From: Colletotrichum lupini
Lineage: Eukaryota; Ascomycota; Sordariomycetes; Glomerellales; Glomerellaceae
Assembly: GCF_023278565.1 (NCBI RefSeq)
Contig: NC_064676.1
Location: forward strand, 5,270,001-5,334,000
Length of the DNA stretch: 64,000 nt
Direction: 5' to 3'
The stretch's first letter is position 1. The number at the start of each line of letters is the position of its first letter. The position numbers and the translations under genes are program-made. The notes under the pieces were generated by a model, which worked only from the letters and a program-made list of their open reading frames with translations, did not search any database and was not told the origin of the DNA. This document shows positions 49,377-62,310 of this stretch, piece by piece.

Positions 49377-49963
49377 ATGAGAGGGACCAACAGCTCACAT
49401 CTAACCATGAAATCCGCCGTCAACACTCAACAAAAGATAGGCCAATCTCCGGCTGGCGCGGCTGACTTTATGGACCCTGATGATCTGAGGACTGAATTTG
49501 CAATGGCAATGTCAGCAATGTATCAGCAAGAAGTCCCGCTATATGGAAACTTACTCGATATTGTGCGCCATGTCAATCAAGACGTCCTCCGCAGAAAAGA
49601 AAAAGACCTCGCCGTCGACACGGTCGCTATCAGGGCAAGCACGGAGAGGCTCACGCTTGAACGTCATGGTGCCATTAGGCTAGGCACACCCTACGAGCTT
49701 CGGACGGTGAAGCGCATCTTTGCGGTTCTGGGGATGTACCCGGTCGGGTACTACGATTTATCCGTCGCCGGCTTGCCGATGCATGCCACGTGCTTTCGCC
49801 CTACGAGCGTACAGAGCCTTCGTCGGAACCCGTTCCGAGTCTTCACTACCCTGCTCCGTCCAGATCTCCTCGCCGACGAAGATGCGCGCCAGCTATCGGG
49901 GAAGCTGCTCCAGAGAAGAAACATATTCACGGCCGAGCTCCTTGGAGTTCTAGACACTGCCGA

Positions 49964-49978
49964 CAGCGCTTATACCCA
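49964..49978 (+). repeat. Left terminal inverted repeat of the hAT element
   Basis: CAGCGCTTATACCCA, immediately inside the ACTGCCGA duplication. It matches the right end at 13 of 15 positions. Confidence 0.85.
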
Positions 49979-52903
49979 AACAAACAAATCAAATATGAGG
50001 TTTATATTTAATTATTTAATTGATTTCTCGCGCCATATTTAATTATTTGACTTATTTAATAAATAATTAATTGATTTGACTGATTTCCTAATCGGGAATT
50101 AAATAAAGCTATTGCAAAAGTCCTTATAATACTAACTTATAAACTTAACCTCGATTAGCTCTTCTAATTAAAAAATTGACCTCTTACTTTTATAGCACCG
50201 CCGCGAAGCTAGTTTTTAAGATATTAGACCTCCTCTAGTATAAAGGATCTTATTAATAATCGCTATAAAGTTAAAGTTAACTTTGCGAGGCTAAATACCC
50301 TCTCGTAATCTATCGCTATCGTAGGGATCGTAAAAATATTAAGCACAAGTTTATTTAATATTAAATAGGTTAGCTAATAGTTAATTTACTATTAGATTAG
50401 GTTAAGGACCGGCTAAGGTATAATCTATAAGTAATATTAATTAAGCTTAGGTGCGTAGTTAATTATTACTTTTATTATTCGAGATATTAACTATTATTAG
50501 TACTACGAGTCTTTTATAACACTCTTTAAAATCGTAAGGGTAGTAAAAGTAGCTTATAACTATCGTAGCGAAGGAGGAGAACTTAGATAACGAGGAGGAA
50601 GAGGACTTGCTATCTCGTCTATATACTATTTTTATTAGTAATCGTAGAGCCCCTTTTTCGTATTAAATAGCTAATAGCTCTGCTCGGGCGTATTTTACCT
50701 CTTCTTTAGCTATTTTAATCCTTACCTAGGGTAAAAAATAATTACTACGGCGTAGAGCGGAGAGTTACCTAACTTAGTATAATACTTATTAAAGACCTAC
50801 TAAGTATTAATAACTAATAGTTAGAAATATCCTCGCGAGTTAAAATCATTACTAAGAAGTAGCTCCGCCCGCTCCCTAAGTATATACTTAGACTAAACAT
50901 AACGAGAGATACTACTTAAGGTTAGAGGTTAAGAAAGAGGTTAGGATATAAATTAATAACGAGCTAACTACTAACGAGGTAGTATTACTTACGTTAACTA
51001 CGATTACGACGCTACGATCTAAAAAGCTATAAGATCTATCTCTTCTTTAAAAGGTTTATTATATAACCTCTTCTACTCCTCGAGACGGTTAATAAAATAC
51101 TCGAGACCTACTATTACTTCCTATAGACGGCTATAACTGTCTCCTTTACCCTAGCCCTAGTATCTTATTATTTAAAAGTAAAGTGGCTTAAGCACCGCCT
51201 TTAGCTCGGCTAGTAGCTACTAGTCGTTATTATTAAGAACGTCCTTAATAGGGATCCGTTACTTTAGATCCCTATAAGCTCGACTAGTTACTAAGAAAGT
51301 ATAGATCTGCTTTCTTTTTTATAAAAAGCGCTATATTATAAAGTATATCGAATTCTACTTTATGTCGTTATTAAGCGTTAATATAAGCTCTTACGACGAC
51401 TCCTTAAAAAGAGTAAATATATTATTCTCGTCGGTCTTATTACTAACCTCGAGGAAGGCCTCATATTGTTAAGGTAACGAGCGAATAAATTTAACGACGT
51501 TCCGAAGCTTACTAACAGGGCCCCTTGTGCGCTAGAGGTTAAGATCTTCTTAAAGTTACTTAGTATTAATTAATATATCTAATTCTTATTCGAATACTTT
51601 TTTATTATTACTAAATAAAAAGGCCCTACTAACGAGGTTAAGGATATAACCGTAGTACCTAATCCTCTAGTTAAGAACATCTTCCCGGGTATAGGCATAA
51701 GATAATATAGGATATAAGTAACCTAGGTAAGTGTCGTTATTTAAGGCATTGTTATAAATAATTACCCCGATTTAATCGCCTAATTCCTAGTCGTTTATTA
51801 TGGACTTTATAGTCTGGGTAATATTAGCCCTATCGTGGGCACTATGCTATCGTTATAGAGTAATGAGGTATTATATCTATTACTTAGCATGGTTTAAAAA
51901 GTGAATAAAAACGGCAATAATAGCATTCCGCATTAGCGAGGTCTATAGATCGAATAATAAGTAGACTTTTATTATTAACCTCCAGATCTTTACCTTAATT
52001 ATATCTTTTTTCTTAGCGAAGATCCTACTTAGCTCCTTTCTTATACTTCTATATAATAATAAGAGTTCGTTAGTAATACTATAATCTAATTAATAAAGGA
52101 GGGCCCGGAGGTAAGGATCCTAGAAAGTTATAAATAGGCTATTACTATTAATAATATACCCGATTACTAATTCCTTAATTCTCGTTACCTAGCCCTTCGT
52201 AATAGTATTAGAGGTAAGTTTCTATCTCTTTAGTATAGAGTCGTACTCTAAGGATTTTAATAAATATAGCGACTCGCTAGAGCTTAAATCTATTACTTAG
52301 TATTTTAACCTTAAGTAAGTCGTCGCTAAGCTCGTAGCTACTACTTTAAAGTAGGTAATAATACTTATTTTGTCGTAGTAACGATAAAACTAAAAGACTT
52401 TACCTCGACTATTTCTATCGTAAATCTCTTAAGCGAAGACCCCCTCTAAGCGGATCTACGACTTCCTTAGCCTTACGCCCTTCTATAATATTAAATCGTT
52501 ATTAATAAAAGTCCTCCCTTTTTAAATTACTTTTAAAAGGGCGAGGAGGTTATTATGATTCTCGAGGTTAGTTAATAATACGAGGCTAGCGTTAGTTAGG
52601 GTCTATAGCTACAAAGTAATCCGAAATAGCTACTGCGCACTAAAGATCGTACGACTTATTATTAATTAATTAATTACGATATAGCGAATCGATTAATATA
52701 TAATTTAATTAATTTTAATAATAATTATAGTAGTCGCAAAGGGTTAGAAATAGTAGTGCATAACTTCGTTAGTTTTATTAACATTAAGAAAAGGGGGCAC
52801 TAGTTAACTAGTATAGGTTTTTTAGATTCCTAAATATAGTAAGATACTAAATCCAGCGCTCTATACTACTTAGGCTTTTCTTTTTTCATAATAATCACTA
52901 GTA

Positions 52904-52983
52904 ATCTATTTAGTTAAGTAGTATAATACCGAACTTATAGTCGTAAGTAAGGAGTTATAGGTTCGAATCCCGCCGTGGGTATT
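52904..52983 (+). other. tRNA-like remnant (box A and box B) inside the hAT element
   Basis: A perfect B-box GGTTCGAATCC at 52,960-52,970 follows an A-box-like TAGTTAAGTAG at 52,911-52,921 at tRNA-like spacing. The two A-box mismatches are C-to-T and G-to-A, as RIP would cause. A cloverleaf does not close cleanly: the acceptor and T stems are not complementary. It is thus at best a degraded tRNA gene or tRNA-derived SINE carried in the transposon. Confidence 0.35.
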
Positions 52984-53186
52984 TATGTTCTTAATCACGA
53001 ACTTCTATAGGGCGTGGTCGGGAATATTGATTTTTAATTAGCCCGGCCCCGGATTTTCCTTTTTCCGCGCGATCTTATATTTAATTAAATATATTAAATA
53101 TAAGGCCTTACGATATTTGATTGTTTGACTCACTAAAATTCCTATATTTGACTGTTTATTTGACTTATTTGTTTGATTGATTTGAA

Positions 53187-53201
53187 TGGGTATGTGCGCT
53201 G
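53187..53201 (-). repeat. Right terminal inverted repeat of the hAT element
   Basis: TGGGTATGTGCGCTG on the plus strand, immediately before the second ACTGCCGA. It is the inverse partner of 49,964-49,978. Confidence 0.85.
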
Positions 53202-54155
53202 ACTGCCGAGTCCCAGAATAGTAGGCTCACAGAAGAGCAGGCTGCCGTTTTCATTTCAGAAGCCTTGCGAACTTTCAGTTGGCAGGCGGTGGCTGCCGCC
53301 ACGTTCGACCAGTTCAACATTTTGAAAGCCGAGCATCCTATCTTGGCCGACATTGCATCTTTCCAGAGCGCGCACATCAACCACCTCACCCCCCGAACCT
53401 TGGACATTTCCGCTGTTCAGACTGCTATAAAGGAGGCCGGTATGGCTGTCAAGGCACGCATCGAAGGGCCGCCCATTCGCAAGTGTCCCATTCTTCTGCG
53501 CCAGACTAGTTTTCTGGCCCTTGAAGAATACGTCCACTTTAGAAGAAGCGACAGTTCCGGCCTGGTCTTCGCTTCTGATACTGAGGCCGGACTGATCAAG
53601 GCCGGCCATACGGCTCGTTTTGGGGAGGTTGAGGAGCGGGGCGCCGCCGTCACGGATCGGGGACAGGTACTTTACGAACGACTACTGCGAGAAACCATGG
53701 AAATGACGACGAATGCCGGCCCCGAAGAGGCTGATGGACTCGCAAAAGATGTCTTCAAGCAATATCCTGATACTTGGACTGAACTGAGGAAAGAGAGACT
53801 GATACATTGCGAATACGTCTGTGTCAGAAAAGTGTCCCCGAACGAGGCCGGGCGGCAACTCGATGAAGTCACTCTTGAGCGCCTCATTTCGCAGGGTGTT
53901 ATAGAAGCACGCCCGATCACTTATGAAGATTTCCTCCCGTTTTCGGCGGCTGGGATTTTCCAGTCCAACATTCAGTCTCGGGACAAAGATGGACGACCGC
54001 TGCAGATGAAGCATCCCAAGCCGGACTTGCCCGGTCTCGTGGAAGCACTGGGGGAGGAGCCAGTGAATGTTCAAAAATGGTACTCTGTCATCCAGAATCG
54101 GAGCCTCAAGGCCGTGGCGGAGAAGCTGGGGATGACCGCGGCGTGGCCTTGTTGA

Positions 54156-57100
54156 GAGCAGCTGAGATGGAGGGTGTACTGAAATTACGGACTGGTCAGG
54201 CTAGCCAACCGAACTTCATCATCAACATTGCATGAAGGCTTTAGAATTTTGATACATATCGAAACTATCGGAACAAGAGCATGTTTGTTAAGTTCCAACT
54301 CGACCTTTCCTATGCATAAGATAGAGTGACAGATTATAACATGAATCTACTTAAACTCTGGTTTCCAAGTCATTAACGTGAAAATTTTACTCTGACGTAT
54401 AGGTTTTCGAACAAACAATCTGATGAAGCTAGTGCTAGTCTGCGAGGCGCGCTGTTCGAGTCCGAACAGGGGCGCGAAGTACAAATACGTTATCACCAGC
54501 TCTTTCTTCTTTGCCTTTCCTTTCCTCCTTTTTCTCCCCTTTTTTCGGTTCTCTTACTTTTCTTGCGAACCATCTTTAATGAGTGTTGTTGAGGCCTGTT
54601 AGTTCTATTTATGGGAGACATTGAAGAGCGGGACTCCACTGCTAGGATCGGCTTCACTTAGTTCCTCGGCCGGTAATATGAAACACCGTGGGGAAGCTTG
54701 GTGGGTCGTGAACGTACAATCTTCGAGCATTCAGCGATAACACTCAATCTTTTACTAGACACTTCTCTCTAAGCTGCAGGAATAAGTGTGCATCCAGCAA
54801 CACTGCGGAACGCGATCGCGGGGTCGAGACAAGATTGACATCGTTTCAAAGCCTGCGCTTGTGGCGCTGTAAACAACGTTTCTCGAAGCGACTAGCGATC
54901 CTCCGACTAGAGCCACGCCAACCCACAAAACAAGGGCAGAAAAAAGAACAGCCCACCATCCATCCCAAGTTTTCGGGACCGGACGACGCCTGTGGCTGCA
55001 CCGTTGCCCATCCGTCGTCCGTGCAGACCCACAGACGGGAGCAAACGGCACCGCCTCACCTGTCAACGGTCTGCTCCCGATGCTTCCCGGTGAACGGGCG
55101 ACCAGGCGTACCATCAGAACCCCCAGGCCCGGCTTTCCTGGCCGCAAGGCATCCACAAGATCTAGGCAAATCAAAGATCCTGTCGTATCCCGACTCGTGC
55201 ATTCAGCCAGACATGGATGTCGCGCTTCCTACCAGCGTCAGCGGCTCTGCTTTGTCAGAAGTAGGAGCGAATCATCGTCGCGCGGTCGGTCATTTGATTG
55301 CCCCGATTGAAATCGTGCCGAGGAGGAGCAGATAGATCTACGTGCTTCCCCCTGAAACCAAGATCTGAACAAATCAAAAGCTCCGGGATTATGTTTCGCT
55401 TGACAAAGTGCCGGTTCGCCTGAGTCTCTGGGGACCAACCGTGAAAGCGTACTGGCTGGCTAAATCTAAACGGCTCCGCCTCGGGCCTAATATTCAGCTA
55501 CGAAAAAAATTCATGCAGACTAAAGGCCACGAACCCGTGTTTGGACTCATCACAATGTCTCTGAACCTCTCATTCCTGAGAGCGTGAATAGCCAGCGATG
55601 CCATCGGCCCTTGTTCGGCCGAGTTCACCTCGCCCTGTAGGGCGTGCAGGGATAGCGTACTCCAGGTATGCGGCCCACTAGCAATTACCTTAGCACCGTC
55701 GCGGGGTTCAGTGGGGAAAATGGTGCAAGGTCTGGGTACCTACCTTGTAAACACTAATGCCAATCTCCATTCTCCAGTCTAGGATGCCCACTGCCCACTC
55801 TTCGTCGTGGGGGGAACAGAAGGTCTAGGATTTAGCAAAGCGGAGTACATACTGGTTGGGAGGTTGTTTGGAATGGTACCAAGGTAACGTAGATCGATAA
55901 GCACCACCCAAATGTGCGAGACCTTGACTTGACCAAGTAAAAGCAAAGTCTGGTTGGGGTCCAGGACCAGGATGTCGAAGATGGGCCGCGCGTGCCTTTC
56001 CGCTCGGCTTCGCGGATAGCCGACCAATGACCCACGGCTCCTCTTGGCAGGAGCCTTATTCCGTGGACTCTGCAGTCGAGACGCGCGTGTCTTTCGTGGA
56101 CACTCGCGCGCTTTGCGTCACCAATGTCCAAGGCGCTTCGTATCGGGCCTTTTCCCGCCTTTGCGTAATGATGAGTCGTCGTCGGCGCGGCGGGGTGTGC
56201 AAGTGACATGAAAGAGTAGAGTCGATACGAAGACCGTGTGTTTTTGTGGCGCCTTCCTCGATCGTAGATTGCGATGCACGGGTCGTCGTGGGCTTCGGTT
56301 CTTGAGCGGTTGCACAGGGTCGCTTGACTTGTGAGGGGGCCAGAAGGAATCTCAGAAAGAGGGGGGTATTCGGTCTATTCTCAGATAAAAGAAATTTCAA
56401 AGCGTTTTATACACGACATTCCACCAAGCCTTTGGTATACTCTAGCGAACACTGAATATTGATACATCCTTCCCTGGTTACATAGTACTAGAGAGACCGA
56501 GCCCCATGAGTTGTTCTCTCTAATTTTGATAAATGAAGGAACGAGGAACGACATTATTACAGGGGCCATATGAAAGACAACGAGATTGGGCCAGCCAAAA
56601 GGAAAATATGGTGACAGGTTGTAGTGTACATGGGGTCTTGGTATGGTGGCGGGTTTACTCGAGCGCACGAGTGCTTCGTTGTAGTCGTTCACGGGAGCTT
56701 CGCGAAGCATGGACCAAACTTTTCTTTGGGATTCTGAGAGGTGGGTTGGGCATCGTGGAGGCGGGAAAATAGATCATCTTCGTTGTCCTTCTTGTATCTT
56801 TCGAGGCGGCTTTCTCGGGAGGCTTTTCCGTCGGAGGGATGCTTCTCAGCAGCCTTGCTGCTGCTGCCGCCAGACGTCAGTCACTGGCTAAGGAGAGTCT
56901 GTCTAGGACGGTTGAAGTAAAGAAGCAGTGTCTTACGAGCTTCCAGCATGGTTATCCTGAGAGGATGTGTGGCTGGCAGGCATGTTGACGATGCTACGTA
57001 TTTCTTAACGAGAGCTGAAGTGTACAGAGAAGGTGACGATCGTCAACCGTAGTGACGAAGATGAAGCTAAGGTGTTGTTCAGAACGAAGACGTAAAGTAC

Positions 57101-60100
57101 TCCTTGGACGGATGATGAGGAGATGCCGGACTACTTAGAGGCTATCTAGAGAGTAATAGAGAGAGTATAGAGCGACAGAGTGATTTCACATTGTAGGCTG
57201 AGTGGCGGATGATAGAGTTTAAGTAAATGAAGGTAAAAGTGTTGCTGGAAACAAGAGAGTCGCTGGCGGCCCAGATCTGGACGCCTTCTGGAAGCGGTCA
57301 AGAGGGCGGAAAGTACGCGGGGGGGAGATCAATGAGAGATTGGCGAAGGGCGACAGCGGCCAAGGCATAGACTGCGGCACTGAGTACCGAGAGATCTGGG
57401 TGACGGCTGCTTGAACACGCCGTTCATCTAGAGAAAAGGCAGGGGGGAGGTGGGATTACGGACGACCGTCCGGGATACTTGGCGACTTTTCCGGTACCCA
57501 AGGTCCCGTTTAGTGAAAGTGCAGGTATTTTGATATGTTGAGACCGGCATTTGGCCTCGTGCCTGACTGCCAGAAGAACTTGATTTGGTTTTCGTTGTGC
57601 CCTTAAGCACCTAATTTCCCTGCCTGCAGGATTAGCGGTGGGAGAGACTCAGGAACAGAGTCGTGTACATCGTTCAAGAGGTCAAGCAGTGGCAAATCTG
57701 ACAGGTGCAATTCCGTAGGATGCATCAGAGACGCAGACCTCATTTCTTCTAGGGGGCTGGTGAAAGGGGAAAGACATGGTAGAGAAACTTTTGAGGGAAA
57801 GGGTGGTGCGGATGCGGGAAAAAGGGTGTTTGGGGTGTGAGGAGAGGAAGCAACACAAAGGTCGGCAGAAAGTGGATAATGATTGTGCTTGACAGGTAAT
57901 TAGGTCGTGTCCCGACCTAAGGTGAGGTGTCTACAGAGCAACAAGACCATCCTGGGAAAAGCCCCCAAATTGGACGGGGATGATCCAAAACTTTGCTCGT
58001 CGCAACTGCGACCGAGAAGCTTGCAGGCAGACTACTGCAGGGATTTTCTTCTGTCTTGTTTTCCACTTGGAGAAATGGCACCCCATGGGCCAAATGTGTC
58101 GAGTTCACGCTCAGTGCATCCTTGAAGGAGAGAACAGGGCGGGCTCCATGAATTGCGGGGGAAAAGGGCGACAATTTTCTGGTAGCCTCACACCCAGATG
58201 CGTCTTGCTGCGCATCAGGCGCAGACCTGGTGAAGAAGTCCTTCAGTGCGGGAGGCTTGGTGCTAAAGGCGCTCAATGCTGAGAAGCGGTGAGCTTTCGA
58301 AGAGGCCAATCGTCTACCTCGCGCGCCACACTGCGTAATCGAGGTTGCCGATAACTAGAAATGATTGAGAAGGCTGTGAGCTGCTTCTGGAAGAACTGGG
58401 TGGGGGGCGTTTGGTGAAGGAGACCGTTCTCCTACTCGGGCAACCACTCGTAGAGGGCGCCATAGGATGCTTGTACTCGTTCGTGGATCCCGGGTAGCAG
58501 CGGAGAGCGGGCTGGTCATCGATCAGCCCGTAATCGTCAAGTTGAGGGCGGGCGTGGTTGGAGGCGAAGACGGGAGGTAAACGCTGGGTCTGAGATGGAC
58601 GGGCGATGGTAGAGCGAGGTTTGGTGGTCGAATTTGGCCCCTGTAGCTACGTGGCCAGGGTAGATAGCGTCATTCATTAGGAAAGAAATACAACGGAGTG
58701 AACAACTCACGATCAGCAGATTAGATTCGAAACAAGCCAAAGTTGCCGTAGGTCTTTGGGGTTAGTCGAAGGGATCAAGGCAGGGTTGTCGCTCCGGGTC
58801 GTAATCCGTGTCCGTACCGGCGGAGGCGACCTTTGGAGGAAGCACGCTACCTTTGACTGACGGGTGCCAGGCAAATTTGTTGAGATAAGGCCGTGATAGC
58901 GTAAAAAAGTGACTTGAGGTAGGGCGGGCTGAGAGCTGAGCCCGGTAAAGCCGCAACATGGCGATGAAAAGGGCGGAGACGAAGTCGGCTCGGATGGAAC
59001 CATACGAGAGGACGGGGCGGTAAGGACGGACTGCCCTTGAGGAGTAAGTAGGTACCTTCCGTGTGGCACCCGGGGCAGGAAAGGGCAGGGTCATCTGCTT
59101 CCTCCTACCTGCCTTGCCTTACTCCAAATTTTGGATAGGTACCTGAGGTACCTGATGTTTTGTGCCAGACGGGATGGAAAGAGCAGCAGGGTTGGGGGAC
59201 GGATGGGGTGAGATGGAAGGACCACAGTGGTGAGTGTTCCACTTTGGGGTTGGAGACGTACCTTAGGCAGGTCAGATCCAGTAAACGTCCCATCCCTGCT
59301 TTTCGGCCATCTGAATTCACGCCCATCCATCCCTACCTCTTTTCTTGTTCAAGGGCCACCCATGTTTTGAGCTTCCATCCTCTTCCGGACGGTCGTCCCG
59401 GCCGAGCTCTCGACGATCCTCCTCATCCTGACCATTTCCATTTCGTACGCCTGCACGGTCTGGTATCCGTACCTTACGGATACATCTGGTCTCATCAGCA
59501 TCAAAAGTACGTACTTGATTGTCTCGTGCGGCATGCCTCAGGCACGAGTGCATATCTCCGGCCCAGCAAGACCAGGGACTCGCAATGTCGTAATCTCCTT
59601 CACCTTGTCTACTCTCCCCCTGTCGGATCCTAGACTTTGACACTTAGACTTGACTCCAGGCTCTATCCGCACGGCACCTCCCTCTCCAGGCACCCCGGGA
59701 CCTTTGATGCCAAGTTGGAGGTAAATCCTGACCGGCAACAGTAAACATCCGAGCCCTGTATGTACGCAACAGGATACCTTTCAACCCGACATCCTTGACG
59801 GCAATGCCACGGTGCCACGTGGCATACAATTTCTCTGAGTCCTTAGCTCAATACCTAGGCCCTGTCATCGCCTTGTCGACACACTACCTTGCCCTAGACA
59901 CTAAAAAGAGGATCCCCAAAGAAGCCTAGAAGCTATGATGCATGACATCTCGCCCACATCAGCGCGAGCTGGACGCACTACGCTTTTGTCCGCCATCTTT
60001 TTGGTCCTCTGCTCCGGTGCTTAGATGCGTCGTTAAAGTGTGCAATGAGCCTGTCCAGCCATCTGAGCCTGGTCTGCCGTCTGAACTTGAGATTAGTGTC

Positions 60101-62310
60101 AGGAATGCATCGGGTCGTGCAGCCCTAGCGACACACCCAGGTTGACCATGACTTGATGGTCAAGATACATCTAAAAGGTGTTTCTATCTAGCTCATAGCT
60201 GACGTTAGTGGCAGAAAATCCGCATGATATTGTTTGACCGAAACAATCCCAGCCGCGGGATGTCAGACTCGGTAATGATCGCTCAACATCAACATGTTCC
60301 ATGTTCTTGCACATGGATTGTGTGGCGCCTCTGAAGTACCGTTCGAACCCGAGTAACTGGACCGACGGAATACCGCGTCCCACAGTTATGCAAGCAACCG
60401 TAGACCATAGAGCAAATGCGAGAACCACGTTCAACAACGCAACGCCGACTCACTCACCAGGCGTACCTGATGACCCTTGCTGTAGTCGAACCAGCTCCCT
60501 AAAGATTCCGCTGCGAATGTGTCCCCACGACGCGGAAGACCGAGATGATATCCTTCTTTCAATCCACCTCACCGCCGCGACTGGGGTTGTTAATTAGATG
60601 GTGGCCGTGCATCATGCGGCCGTACCAACACCCCAAAGTTTTGCCCACCTGGTCCTGCCTGCTGGGCGGCAACCACCATCCCTGACCGGTCTTGGGTTCA
60701 CCAGCCCATCGAAATATGGCCTCTCCACCTCTTGGCCGCTATCGAGCTAAACAACAAATCTTACCAATGACAAGGCCCTAGGACTTGAAACACGCCACAT
60801 CCATGAAGCATGTCCAAAGCCCGCCATGGACATTCTGAAACCTAACAACCAAGACAGCCTCGTATCTTCCACGCCATCTGGCGGTGAGTGACGAAGAGAA
60901 AAGTGATATTTCCACCGGGCACCTTCTTTGCAGATCGATAAATGCAATCGACCGTTTCCGTACAGCTCGCTTGTTCTTCATGGATCGATAGCGGGCCTTA
61001 GTTTTACTTTTTCCAATTCTGCACTTTCATCATTGCTTTTTTTTCTTGACGGCCATGGGACCTACATGGGGTTGACCGCTGCTTTCCGGGCTTGGGACAG
61101 CCACTTGTTAGATATTGCGAGGCAAGAGAGGCAACAGGCATCTTGATCTTTCTGCGGCTGTGCTGGTCATCTTGACAGCACCATGTTCGATTCTGACTAT
61201 GAACTTTTACGCCCAGGTCATGACGAGCTAGTATCTGACCGGTTCTCATACTTTTGAGCCTCAGGAGCTTACCCCTGGACACCTGCACTTTCTGGTGTCA
61301 CCCTTCGATACAAGGGCAAATGCCGGAGCGATCAAGCAAACATCTCGGAAGAACACCGCGGCCCCTGGGGAACACCCTCGCAAAATGCGCCCGCGGGAGC
61401 GGCGAGAACGGGTGCGCCGTCTGGCTCCCCTGCTGTGCCGCAATATGCCGACTCGAAGCGGGCGCGCAGGCTCTCGACCCCTGGCTCCTCAGTCACTTTC
61501 ATTTGTCGGACTCTTTTCCAGTCTAGATGGTTTCGTGAGTGGGTCACTCACAAAGCAACTCACAAAGCAACCCAACTCCGTGCCACACGGAATCCGAAAT
61601 GGGACACGTGCAGCTTACGCCTCGCTTCTATCTTGATGCGGCAAGTGACATTCTTGCCGCTCCCCCGCGCTTCTACAGACCGCTACTCTGGACTTCGATC
61701 CAGAACAGGATGCAAGATCCTGCCGGTCAAACGCCTCGCTGCGCGACACCTTTTGTGTACTTGTTGATACCTAGTGACTACACATCCGCTTCATCGGTCA
61801 ATACTACGCCAAGGCAGGCTTTCTCGGAGCCTTGCTAAGGTATCATTGCCGACGTCCAAGGATTCTCACTTTTCGGTCGTCCGACCATATGAAGCTACTT
61901 CCAGTGGACACTTTGTGACTGGTCAGTATGACCATGCATTTTCAGGGGCAGTGTTTCTATGACCTCTTTGATTGTATCGACTCTCTTGAATCCTGGCCAA
62001 AGGTCGGCGCACAGGACACCATGCCTGTGAACACACAAAGACCCTGGAGAAACAAACTCGAACACAATGTCTCCGTACTTTGTGCTCCAGGCACAAAGCA
62101 TTATGATCAAGGTATGAGGCCCGAGTAGTCCAGATTCTTCGAAGAGAGTCTTTATAAGTCCAGAGGTTTACCGGCTGTTATTTGCTCTTCTCTACTCTAA
62201 AACAACTCAGACATCAAAAGCCAACGGCCCACATACACTCACACAAACATATCAGGTAAAACTCCAACCCCAATCTCTGCTAACATCATTCACAGAACCA
62301 ACCCCCAAAT
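54156..62310. other. 8.1-kb region without a supported gene
   Basis: Normal GC, no RIP. The longest open stretches (54,835-55,335 plus, 166 codons; 59,160-59,633 plus, 157; 57,917-58,309 minus, 130; 56,056-56,400 minus, 114) have no recognisable domain and compete with opposite-strand frames. A cluster of GGTACC/TACCT motifs around 59,050-59,280 resembles intergenic DNA of Sordariomycetes. Just before the next gene, 62,160-62,310 is C/A-rich with a possible 40-bp 5'-UTR intron (62,256-62,295, GTAAA...CACAG). Genes with many short exons or non-coding RNAs could be hidden here. Confidence 0.4.

Larger units (their letters stand above)
49964..53201 (-). mobile_element. RIP-degraded hAT-type DNA transposon inserted in the DUF1338 gene
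   Basis: A 3,238-bp AT-rich element flanked by a perfect 8-bp duplication ACTGCCGA (49,956-49,963 and 53,202-53,209), the length typical of hAT. The terminal inverted repeats are 15 bp with two mismatches: CAGCGCTTATACCCA at the left, and the right end read in reverse as CAGCGCACATACCCA. Both subterminal regions are rich in TTTGACT/AAATCAA-type motifs, as many hAT elements have. Minus-strand conceptual reading near 50,763-50,725 gives SPLYAVVIIFYPR, resembling the hAT transposase stretch before the dimerisation domain, so the transposase likely ran right to left. Stops are everywhere and the element is dead. Confidence 0.88.
49377..54155 (+). pseudogene. DUF1338 / 2-oxoadipate dioxygenase-decarboxylase homologue split by a hAT transposon
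   Basis: The two coding parts are 49,377-49,963 and 53,210-54,155. They belong to the YdcJ/HglS (DUF1338) family, metal-dependent enzymes that turn 2-oxoadipate into D-2-hydroxyglutarate in lysine catabolism. Motifs in the first part are LSAMY-type start, ERHGAIRLGT (His97, Arg101) and VGYYDLSVAG. In the second they are HINHLTPRTLDI, GPPIRKCPILLRQTSF and ARFGEVEERG. The family's metal ligands, as I recall, are the His of HGAIR, a His of HINH and the Glu of FGE, and all are present. Discounting the transposon and one copy of the 8-bp duplication, the parts make a continuous 510-codon frame with no other damage. With the element in place the frame hits stops at once, so the gene is currently inactive unless the element is excised or spliced. 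An alternative start is at 49,407. Confidence 0.9.

Noticed and set aside
50000..53160. CRISPR-like or satellite interpretation of the repeated TTTGACT/TCAAATA motifs near both ends.
   Set aside because: The motifs are confined to the first and last ~130 bp of the hAT element and fit subterminal transposase-binding repeats. There are no regular repeat-spacer units.
54420..54475. A tRNA-like stretch with TGTTCGAGTCC and GC-rich surroundings.
   Set aside because: D-arm-like and T-arm-like pieces are adjacent without room for an anticodon arm, and no acceptor stem partner is visible. Treated as chance or a fragment too short to call.
54835..55335. A plus-strand open stretch of 166 codons with possible coding potential.
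   Set aside because: No domain, Pro/Arg-rich composition typical of GC-rich non-coding frames, and a comparably long overlapping frame on the other strand.
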